Assembly: GCF_900112225.1 (NCBI RefSeq) | Contig: NZ_FOLD01000014.1 | Span: 23,454 to 87,453, forward strand | Length of the DNA: 64,000 nucleotides | Source: Massilia yuzhufengensis | GTDB lineage: Bacteria; Pseudomonadota; Gammaproteobacteria; Burkholderiales; Burkholderiaceae_D | Direction of reading: 5' to 3' | Shown here: piece by piece, positions 9,935-18,109 of the stretch | How the letters are laid out: every line of letters starts with the position of its first letter | Position numbering within the stretch: the first letter of the stretch is position 1 | The notes under the pieces: generated by a model | What the model was told of the DNA's origin: nothing | Database searches by the model: none | What the model saw: the letters and a program-made list of their open reading frames with translations, nothing else | Translations under genes and position numbers: made by a program

Positions 9935-10450
9935 TTACAGGCTTCCGGCCCCGCGCATGATTCCGTCACGAATAGTTGAGTGAAAATTCAGGTCTTTGAT
10001 CAGCGCCATGCTGTTGACGGTAGAGGTAATCGTCGTATGGGCCAGGATGGCCTGGTTGTCGAGGCTGTTCTGGACCAGGGTCGCGCCGCTGGCCAGGCCG
10101 ATGTCGCCGGGAGCGAAGTTGTTGACCCCCATCTGGATCAGCTGGGCGCTGCCGAGGGCTTCGCGCGCCATCATGACCTGGCTGGCGTTCATGTTGGCCA
10201 CGTCCGCGATGGCGACGTTGGTGCGCGACAGGACTTCGCCATTGATGGAGATGACGCGCTCGATCCCGAGCGACAGGTTGAGGCCGCCGACGGTCTGGAA
10301 GCCGCCGCGTGCGTTGTCCAGGGTGTCGGCGTCGACCGCCGCCCATTCGCCGGGGTCGAGGGTGGCAGCGCCGTCGGCGAAGGCGACGCCGCAGGCCCCC
10401 GCCAGCAGCGTGGCCAGCAGGGCCCGGCATGCATGTGTGAGCCAGTGCAT
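9935..10450 (-). CDS. secreted protein with double-Gly motif, amyloid-cluster accessory
   Basis: The start at 10450 has a ribosome-binding site (AAAGGAAACACC) and lies 10 bases after the peptidase stop. The 171-aa product has a signal peptide (cleavage near AFA-DG, residue 25). It then has DADTLDNARGGF with Gly49-Gly50, and a soluble part with GLNLSLGIERVISINGEV. The C-terminal half is rich in Asn, Gln, Ser and Thr (ASGATLVQNSLDNQAILA). The LDxxRGG segment looks like the GG sites used by C39 peptidases, and the peptidase gene is directly upstream. It could be a minor fibre component or adaptor (a FapE-like role). I do not recognise a named family. Confidence 0.65.
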   Translation of the reverse strand: MHWLTHACRALLATLLAGACGVAFADGAATLDPGEWAAVDADTLDNARGGFQTVGGLNLSLGIERVISINGEVLSRTNVAIADVANMNASQVMMAREALGSAQLIQMGVNNFAPGDIGLASGATLVQNSLDNQAILAHTTITSTVNSMALIKDLNFHSTIRDGIMRGAGSL

Positions 10451-10460
10451 GGTGTTTCCT

Positions 10461-11141
10461 TTAAAAGTCGCCGGGGCCGAATTTCGGCAGGCTCTGGCTG
10501 TACTGTTCATTGTTGATGCCGTTCCCGAGCGGCGCCCGGGGTGCGGCGCGCCAGTCGTCGGCGCCATTGAAGGCCACGCTGCCTGGGTACTTGTGCACCA
10601 CGAACAGCAGCTTGTTGGCCCATAGTTCCATGAAGCGGTCGCGCGTCACCGAGCGGGTACCGCTGGAGGGGTCGCCGAGCAGGATGCGGCCGTCTTCGGC
10701 GCCCTTGATCACGACAAAGTGGTTGTAGCCGCGGTCGGTGATCAGGACGATCGCCGGCAGCTTGGCCTCGAGCAGCTTGTCGAGCGGCTGCTGGAAACCG
10801 TCGCCAACGAAACCGCGCCCGGCCAGGTAGCGCTTCATGTCGAGCATGGAAAAGCCCTGGCGGCGGATCTTGGCCTGGTCGCCGGTGGCGAACATGTTCT
10901 CGAACACGTCCTTCTCGCTGACGGGCGTGCCGTAGTGGTAGGTCAGCAGGGTGGCCAGGGCCGCCGAGCCGCAGCTGAAGTCGAATTGCTGGCGGGTGGT
11001 CTTGCGAAACTTGATTTCCTTGAGACTGGTCACCGGCACCGAGACCCGCTGCCCGACCGCCAGCTCGATCGCCGACGCCAGGCACCCCGGTGCCAGCAAC
11101 AGTCCGCCGATAGCGGCGCCGATGACAACGAACTTTTTCAT
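10461..11141 (-). CDS. C39-family cysteine peptidase, FapD-like
   Basis: A 226-aa protein with an N-terminal hydrophobic signal or anchor (residues 4-24). The papain-like C39 core has QFDFSCGSAA (Gln52, catalytic Cys57), GYNHFVVI (His141) and LLGDPSSG (Asp157). There is no ABC transporter attached, as in stand-alone periplasmic C39 proteins such as FapD, which is needed for Fap amyloid secretion. The C-terminal 35 residues are polar and end PKFGPGDF. It lies between two small secreted proteins, with gaps of 10-12 bases, so it is in the same operon. Likely role: processing or escorting fibre subunits in the periplasm. Confidence 0.8.
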   Translation of the reverse strand: MKKFVVIGAAIGGLLLAPGCLASAIELAVGQRVSVPVTSLKEIKFRKTTRQQFDFSCGSAALATLLTYHYGTPVSEKDVFENMFATGDQAKIRRQGFSMLDMKRYLAGRGFVGDGFQQPLDKLLEAKLPAIVLITDRGYNHFVVIKGAEDGRILLGDPSSGTRSVTRDRFMELWANKLLFVVHKYPGSVAFNGADDWRAAPRAPLGNGINNEQYSQSLPKFGPGDF

Positions 11142-11153
11142 AAAGCCTTCATG

Positions 11154-11543
11154 CTATTGCAGACGCAGGTTGATGGTGGTGGCACTCTGGATCAGCACGT
11201 TCGAGCCGCTGTTCTGGATCACGACCGGCAGGCCCTGCGAATTGGCGAAGGAACCGCTGTCGATGATATTGTTGCCGCTGACGGTGTTGATCGCGGTATT
11301 GTTGCCCACTGTACCGCCCAGCACGGATTCGGTATGGACGGTATCGTCCTTGCCGGTGGTGCGCTCGAGACGGTCGGTGGCTGCCGCATCGCCCCAGCTG
11401 CTGGCGGCGTCGCGTCCACCTGGTGCGACATGTACTTCAGACAGGAAGCTGATCTTGACCGGCAGCTTCTCCGGATCGGCGGCCTGGACCGCCAGAGGGA
11501 GCGCGAGCAGCGCCGCCAGCAAGATTCGGTTCACAGGTTTCAT
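11154..11543 (-). CDS. small secreted protein with the ends of the Gly-rich subunits
   Basis: A 129-aa protein with a signal peptide (cleavage after about residue 21, VQA-AD). The mature part ends with TVSGNNIIDSGSFANSQG then VVIQNSGSNVLIQSATTINL. This resembles, in order, the N-side motif TVSGNTIRDIGNSAVNSG and the C-side motif VSVISQNNGFSSLIQQSVNV of the large Gly-rich proteins, but without the repeat between them. It could be a nucleator or minor subunit (a FapB-like role). It lies 12 bases before the peptidase gene and after the terminator of the large subunit gene. Confidence 0.65.
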   Translation of the reverse strand: MKPVNRILLAALLALPLAVQAADPEKLPVKISFLSEVHVAPGGRDAASSWGDAAATDRLERTTGKDDTVHTESVLGGTVGNNTAINTVSGNNIIDSGSFANSQGLPVVIQNSGSNVLIQSATTINLRLQ

Positions 11544-11561
11544 GGAATCTCCCTTGGTGTC

Positions 11562-11595
11562 GAAAACCGCCGCGCGGCAGGTGCTGCGCGGCGGT
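11562..11595 (-). terminator. terminator after Gly-rich subunit gene 1
   Basis: A 10-bp stem (ACCGCCGCGC / GCGCGGCGGT) with a 10-base loop, followed on the minus strand by TTTTCG. It lies between the large subunit gene and the small secreted-protein gene. With only four Ts it may be leaky and so reduce expression of the downstream machinery genes. Confidence 0.65.
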
Positions 11596-11606
11596 CACTG
11601 CTGGAC

Positions 11607-13652
11607 TTACTGGCCGACGTTCAGGTTCGACTGGACGTTGACGCTTTGCTGGATCAGCGACGAGAAGCCATTGTTCTGGCTGATCACCGAGACCCCCGCT
11701 GCCGACTGGGCAATGTTCGACATGGTGTTCGACATGTCGAAGGTGCCGGTGCTGACGGTCTGGGTGCCGCCTGCGCCGCCGGTTCCCGCGCCGCCCGCAC
11801 CGCCGGTGGCTGCACCGCCGGTGTTGGTGCCGCCCGCGCCGCCTGCGCCGGAGGTATTGGTGCCGCCTGCGCCGCCTTCACCGCCGTCGCCGCCGGTGCC
11901 TGCGCCCGAGGTCGCCGCGCCGCTGGTCGATGTGCCGCCGGTCGATGCGCCGCCTGCCGCGCCGCTGCCGCCGGTATTCGATGCCGAGCCGCTGGCCGCG
12001 CCTGCGCCGCCCGCGCCGCCGGCCGCACCTGCACCGCCCGCGCCGCCTTCAGCGCCCGCGCCGCCTGCGCCGCCTGCAGCACCAGCACCGCCGGCTCCGC
12101 CTGCGCCGCCCATGCCGCCCAGGCCGCCGGCCGCACCTGCGCCGCCGGTTGCGGTGCCGGAGGCGCCGCCACCGCCAGTCGCGGTGCCCGCAGCGCCTGC
12201 GCCAGCAGTCGAGCTGCCCTCGGCGCCCGCGCCGCCCGCACCGCCCGCACCGCCGGTGCCTGCTGCGCCCGCGCCGCCAGTGCCGGCGCCTGCTGCGCCA
12301 CCAGTGCCCGACAGGGCGGCGCCATTACCGGCAGTGCCGCCGGTGCCGGTGCCGCCGGCTGCGCCCGCGCCGCCGGTCGAGGTACCTGCCGCGCCCGAGC
12401 CGCCTGCGCCGCCCATGCCGCCCGCGCCGCCGGCGCCGGAGGTGGAATCACCCGCATTGTTCGACACCGCGCCGCTGGTCGAGGCGCCCGAAGTACCGTC
12501 GCCGCTGTTGCCGCTGCCATTGCCGCCTGCGGCGTCGCCGCCGGCTCCGCCGGTGCCGTTATTGGCGCCAGTGCCGACACCGCCGCTGTTGGCATTGCTG
12601 CCAGCGCCCTGGCCCGCGCCGGTCGCATCGCCGCTCGCGCCGCCGGTGCCTGCCATGCCGCCTTCCGCGCCGTTGCCGCCGTTGGCGGTCGAGGTGCCGC
12701 CGGTGCCGCCGGCGCCGGAGGTCACGTCGCCATTGGTGCCGCCATTGCCGCCTTCCAGGCGGCCAGTGCGGCCGCCATCGCCGCCGGTGCCCATGGCGCC
12801 ATTGCCACCGGTGCCGGAGCCGCCATTGGCGCCCATCGCACCGGCGCCGCCGGTGCCGGTGGAGGTGCCGCCGTTGCCGCCCATGGCATCCGAGGTGCCG
12901 CCGTTGCCGCCGCTTGCGTCGGCCGTGCCGCCGTTGCCGCCGATGCCGCCCGCAGCGCCGGCGCCGCCAGTATTACCGCCGCCGCCGTTGCCGCCCATGC
13001 CGCCCGCGGCGCCGCGGCCGCCGTCGCCGCCCTGTGCGCCATTGCCGCCGGCGCCGCCCATGGCGCCGGCGCCGCCGGCCCCGGTACGTGCATTGCCGGT
13101 CAGGCCGCCCGCGCCGCCCGCGCCGCCAGTGGCCGCGCCGCCGTCGGCCGAGCCGGAGGTGGCGTTGCCGCTTTCGCCGCTGGAGCCCGCGCCACCCGCT
13201 GCGCCGGCAGCGCCGCGTGCATTGCCGCTGTTGCCGCCGGCGCCGCCGCTGGCGTTGCCACCATTGGCCGATCCGCCAGCTGCGCCGGTGCCGGCCGCGC
13301 CATTCGCATTGCCGCTATTGACGGCACTGTTGCCGATATCGCGGATGGTATTGCCGGATACGGTGCCGGTCAGGTTGCTGGTGGCGGTCGCGCTCGAATT
13401 GTTGAACGAGCTCGCCACGCTGGAGGTCGAGGTGCTGTTGTTATTGGCGGCTGCCGCGCCGGTCTGGCTGGCCATGGCGTCGCCGCGGCTGCGGTTCTGG
13501 CCTGAGGAGTTACGGTTGTCCGAACTATTGCTCTGGTCGGTGGTTTGGGTTTGGGTATTGTTGCCGGTGACGTCGCCGGCGGTGTTGCCATCTTGGGCCT
13601 GGGCCAGGCCGAAGGCCAGGGCGATCGCGGTCGCCAGAATAGTGCGCTTCAT
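11607..13652 (-). CDS. Gly/Ala/Asn-rich repeat secreted protein 1, putative fibre subunit
   Basis: A 681-aa protein. The signal peptide is MKRTILATAIALAFGLAQA, cut before QDGN. Residues 20-112 are rich in Asn, Ser, Thr and Gln (SNSSDNRNSSGQNRS at 41-55, VSGNTIRDIG at 98-107). About 113-630 is a low-complexity domain of GGAGGxG and GAxG units. The last 50 residues are a conserved cap (SAAGVSVISQNNGF then SSLIQQSVNV). No Cys is seen in the parts I read. Like Fap and curli subunits it is exported, repeat-built and Asn/Gln-rich at its ends, but the core is PGRS-like. It has a sigma-54 promoter, a GGGGAG ribosome-binding site and its own terminator. The function is inferred from context. Confidence 0.75.
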   Translation of the reverse strand: MKRTILATAIALAFGLAQAQDGNTAGDVTGNNTQTQTTDQSNSSDNRNSSGQNRSRGDAMASQTGAAAANNNSTSTSSVASSFNNSSATATSNLTGTVSGNTIRDIGNSAVNSGNANGAAGTGAAGGSANGGNASGGAGGNSGNARGAAGAAGGAGSSGESGNATSGSADGGAATGGAGGAGGLTGNARTGAGGAGAMGGAGGNGAQGGDGGRGAAGGMGGNGGGGNTGGAGAAGGIGGNGGTADASGGNGGTSDAMGGNGGTSTGTGGAGAMGANGGSGTGGNGAMGTGGDGGRTGRLEGGNGGTNGDVTSGAGGTGGTSTANGGNGAEGGMAGTGGASGDATGAGQGAGSNANSGGVGTGANNGTGGAGGDAAGGNGSGNSGDGTSGASTSGAVSNNAGDSTSGAGGAGGMGGAGGSGAAGTSTGGAGAAGGTGTGGTAGNGAALSGTGGAAGAGTGGAGAAGTGGAGGAGGAGAEGSSTAGAGAAGTATGGGGASGTATGGAGAAGGLGGMGGAGGAGGAGAAGGAGGAGAEGGAGGAGAAGGAGGAGAASGSASNTGGSGAAGGASTGGTSTSGAATSGAGTGGDGGEGGAGGTNTSGAGGAGGTNTGGAATGGAGGAGTGGAGGTQTVSTGTFDMSNTMSNIAQSAAGVSVISQNNGFSSLIQQSVNVQSNLNVGQ

Positions 13653-13724
13653 CTGTTACTCCCCGTTGTGTGTCACTGAAGTTGAAATGCCCGGCGTCCA
13701 CGCCGCCGGTCCGATGAACTTCTT

Positions 13725-13740
13725 AGCAGTTTGCGTGCCA
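13725..13740 (-). promoter_or_regulatory. sigma-54 promoter of Gly-rich gene 1
   Basis: The minus strand reads TGGCACGCAAACTGCT, which matches the -24/-12 consensus TGGCACG-N4-TTGCW except for one base. The start codon is 73 bases downstream. The matching element before gene 2 differs only in the spacer. Confidence 0.85.
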
Positions 13741-13843
13741 AGTTATCCAGGGCATCGCAAGTCCTTGATTTGCCTTGGGGTTTTTATAGAAAGCAAGCTT
13801 GTAGGATTGGATTGATGGGACAGGTAAATAACTTCGAAGAATG

Positions 13844-13863
13844 CTGTATCAAAGTTGTGACAC
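13844..13863 (-). promoter_or_regulatory. putative enhancer-binding site upstream of Gly-rich gene 1
   Basis: CTGTATCA-AAGT-TGTGACAC, an imperfect inverted repeat 104 bases upstream of the -24 element. The equivalent site at 16402-16421 has nearly the same distance and sequence. The likely binder is the sigma-54 activator encoded at 16557-17891. Confidence 0.6.
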
Positions 13864-14101
13864 TTGTCATGGAATGGTCGCGAGACTGTATCAAGCTGTA
13901 ACGTCGGCAGGGGCAGACAGGGCAATTTGGCTGCGGAGGCTTGCCTCGCGTGTGTAGGAAAAAATGAGGACAAACGACCTGCTCAGCATGGTCCGGAGGC
14001 TTCGCAGGATGGACGCCACGCCGCCCCAAAGGACGGCTGGAGGGGATTGTCATCAGGTGGCGCCAGTGGCGCCAGGGCCGATGCCCGGCAGGGGAGGGAC
14101 G

Positions 14102-14135
14102 AAAAAAAAGGCCGCGCGGCTGGCGCCGCGCGGCC
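14102..14135 (-). terminator. strong terminator after Gly-rich subunit gene 2
   Basis: A 10-bp GC-rich stem (GGCCGCGCGG / CCGCGCGGCC) with a 6-base loop, followed on the minus strand by eight Ts. A textbook intrinsic terminator 13 bases after the stop codon, so gene 2 is probably a single-gene transcript. Confidence 0.9.
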
Positions 14136-14148
14136 CTTGTGGCCTGGC

Positions 14149-16209
<2,061 letters not shown>

Positions 16210-16283
16210 CTGTTACTCCCCTTTGTGTGTCACTGAAAAGTTGAAATGCCCGGCGTTCCATGTCACCGGTCCGTTTCACTATT

Positions 16284-16299
16284 AGCAGTTAGCGTGCCA
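16284..16299 (-). promoter_or_regulatory. sigma-54 promoter of Gly-rich gene 2
   Basis: The minus strand reads TGGCACGCTAACTGCT, one mismatch from TGGCACG-N4-TTGCW. It lies 75 bases before the start codon and is almost identical to the element before gene 1. Confidence 0.85.
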
Positions 16300-16401
16300 G
16301 CGAGCTTTGGTAGCGCAAGTCATTGATTAAGCGTGCGATTTTTATAGGTGGCAAATTTGTAGGACGGAGTTGATGGGGTAGTTCAATAAGTTCCGGAAAA
16401 G

Positions 16402-16421
16402 CTGTCTCAGGTGTGTGACAG
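16402..16421 (-). promoter_or_regulatory. putative enhancer-binding site upstream of Gly-rich gene 2
   Basis: CTGTCTCA-GGTG-TGTGACAG, an inverted repeat with one mismatch between 8-base arms. It lies 103 bases from the -24 element, the usual range for sigma-54 enhancers, and is conserved with 13844-13863. Confidence 0.65.
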
Positions 16422-16556
16422 TGCTGCTGCACGCACGGCAGCCAGAGTTCCGTCGACAGGGGCGAAAGGCGACAGGCAAGAGTGGGCACACGGCATGCGT
16501 TTGCACACCGTGCGTAGGAAAAAAGGAGAGGTTGAATAGAAGCGTGCGGACCGCGA

Positions 16557-17891
16557 TCAGGGCGCGATGGAGTGCTTGGCCATGAGCCGATACAGTGTCA
16601 TGCGCGAGACACCGAGGTCGCGTGCGGCCTGGCTGATGTTGTTGCCGCAGCGGGCAAGACTGTTCCAGATGGCGGCGCGTTCGGCGCTGCCGCGCGAGTT
16701 GTCGAGACCGTCACGCAGGATGATCGCATCTTCTTGTGGGGCCAGCTCAAGGTCTTCCGGCATGATCAGGCGGTTCTCGGCGAGCACCATGGCGCGCCGC
16801 ATCCGGTTGATCAGCTCGCGGATATTACCGGGCCAGTCATGCTGCGTCATGGCGCGCAGTGCCTGTTTGCTGATGCCCTTGAGCTGGGGACTTTTTTCGT
16901 CGGCAAACTTATTGAAGATGATCTCGGTGAGGAGAGGCAGGTCTTCCTTGCGCTCGCGTAGCGGAGGCACGCGGATCGGGAATACGCTGAGGCGGTAATA
17001 CAGGTCTTCGCGGAAACGGCCCGCTGCCACGGCTTTCGGCAGGTCGACGTGGGTGGCGGTGATCACGCGCGCATCGACCGACACCATGCGGGTGCCGCCG
17101 ACACGATAGATGGTGCGTTCCTGCAGGAAGCGCAGCAGGCTGGCCTGAAGGTCGAGCGGCAGGTCGCCGATTTCGTCCAGGAAAATACTGCCGCCTGAGG
17201 CCGCTTCGATCAAGCCCTGCTTTTCCTTGGCTGCGCCGGTGAAGGCGCCGCGCTCGTAGCCGAACAATTCGGAGTGGATCAGGGACGGTGGAATTGCCGC
17301 GCAATTGATAGCAATAAATGGACCGCTGGCGCGCGGCGATTGCGCATGGATCTCCTGTGCCGCCAGTTCCTTGCCGCTGCCGCTTTCTCCGGAAATGAGC
17401 ACGGGCGCGTCGACCGTCGCGATCTTGTCGATGTGGGCACGCAGGCGGCAGATGGTGGCGGACTTTCCATCGATATGGCGGCTGCCCGACTGGCGCTTGT
17501 GTGGCGGCGCCGACTTGGCCAGCATTGCCATGCCGTGCGCATGGCCAAGCGAATGGTACAAACGGACTGTGTCCACTGGCAGCGTATGGAAATCGGACAA
17601 ATGGGTGGCAATGGCCTCGCGCAATTGCGGGCGGTGCAGCAGGTCGCCGTTGAACACGCCGATCCAGCGGATCTGGTGGTGGTGCTGGAGGAAGCGTTCG
17701 ATATCCTCGGATTCGAGGTTGCCTTTGCGGTCGAGCAGCAGTCCCACTGCGTAGTGCTGCTGTTCAAGGACCTTGCGCGCGGCCGCAATATTGTCGACCG
17801 TGCAAACGTCCCAGCCGGGCAATTCTCCGCACGCCAGACGCACGCCGGCGCTCCCTTCATGCGTTATGCATAACAGTCGTTTAACCGACAC
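16557..17891 (-). CDS. sigma-54-dependent Fis-family enhancer-binding regulator
   Basis: The start is taken as GTG at 17891, preceded by GAGG with 5-base spacing; longer frames upstream look non-coding. The 444-aa product has a receiver-like N-terminal domain (about 1-130) in which only one candidate Asp (LLLDRKGN) is evident, so phosphorylation is uncertain. An AAA+ domain follows with Walker A GESGSGKE, the sigma-54 contact loop GAFTGA, Walker B GSIFLDEIGDLP and an arginine-finger region. The C-terminal Fis-type HTH contains NISQAARDLGVSRMTLYRL. The layout recalls VpsR-like matrix regulators. Two sigma-54 promoters directly downstream make the Gly-rich genes its obvious targets. Confidence 0.9.
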   Translation of the reverse strand: MSVKRLLCITHEGSAGVRLACGELPGWDVCTVDNIAAARKVLEQQHYAVGLLLDRKGNLESEDIERFLQHHHQIRWIGVFNGDLLHRPQLREAIATHLSDFHTLPVDTVRLYHSLGHAHGMAMLAKSAPPHKRQSGSRHIDGKSATICRLRAHIDKIATVDAPVLISGESGSGKELAAQEIHAQSPRASGPFIAINCAAIPPSLIHSELFGYERGAFTGAAKEKQGLIEAASGGSIFLDEIGDLPLDLQASLLRFLQERTIYRVGGTRMVSVDARVITATHVDLPKAVAAGRFREDLYYRLSVFPIRVPPLRERKEDLPLLTEIIFNKFADEKSPQLKGISKQALRAMTQHDWPGNIRELINRMRRAMVLAENRLIMPEDLELAPQEDAIILRDGLDNSRGSAERAAIWNSLARCGNNISQAARDLGVSRMTLYRLMAKHSIAP

Positions 17892-18079
17892 ATTGACCTC
17901 GTTGTTATTCGTTTTTCTGGTAATGCACGCGGCGTTGGCGGCCGGAAAACGCTGGGATTCTCTGTGAAGTCGCCGCGTTCTATGCGCCGGATCATTCCGG
18001 CACCGTAGGTCGTATTTAACCAGAATCCGCCGCATTTCGGCGCACGACAATTGTTGAGTTGGTAATACGCATCGCAAAA

Positions 18080-18093
18080 ATTCCTACAGGAAT
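18080..18093. promoter_or_regulatory. palindrome ATTCCTACAGGAAT upstream of the regulator gene
   Basis: A perfect 6+2+6 palindrome between the hybrid kinase stop and the regulator start. Its half-site contains TGTAGGAA, which also occurs in the gaps before the Gly-rich genes. It could be an operator; no protein can be assigned. Confidence 0.4.
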
Positions 18094-18109
18094 CAATAGC
18101 TTAGCTAGC

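Larger units (their letters stand above)
13653..14101 (-). promoter_or_regulatory. regulatory gap upstream of Gly-rich gene 1
   Basis: About 450 bases without a credible gene. On the minus strand it holds the leader, the sigma-54 promoter (13725-13740), TGTAGGA motifs (13800-13806 and 13953-13960) and an upstream inverted repeat (13844-13863). Much of it aligns by eye with the gap before Gly-rich gene 2, including the leader next to the start codon. Confidence 0.65.
16210..16556 (-). promoter_or_regulatory. regulatory gap upstream of Gly-rich gene 2
   Basis: A 347-base gap between the regulator stop and the subunit gene. It contains the sigma-54 promoter (16284-16299), a TGTAGGA motif at 16358-16364, a relative TGCGTAGGAA at 16511-16520, and the inverted repeat 16402-16421. 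It is similar by eye to the gap before gene 1. Confidence 0.65.

Noticed and set aside
8405..9979. 524-aa plus-strand frame over the barrel gene
   Set aside because: Shadow of the FapF-like gene; low-complexity translation without motifs.
9935..11141. Bacteriocin (RiPP) cluster, suggested by the C39 peptidase and the GG motif
   Set aside because: No ABC transporter, no small leader-core peptide and no modifying enzyme; the peptidase has its own export signal. A Fap-like role fits better.
10719..13815. Two open frames of about 930-950 aa on the plus strand
   Set aside because: They are antisense to the Gly-rich gene 1; the repeat makes all six frames open (poly-Pro/Ala or Ala/Gly translations). 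The minus frame has the signal peptide, ribosome-binding site, promoter and terminator.
16769..17891. The activator as a phosphorylated NtrC-type response regulator
   Set aside because: The N-terminal domain lacks the clear acidic pocket and Lys of normal receivers, so I call only a receiver-like domain.
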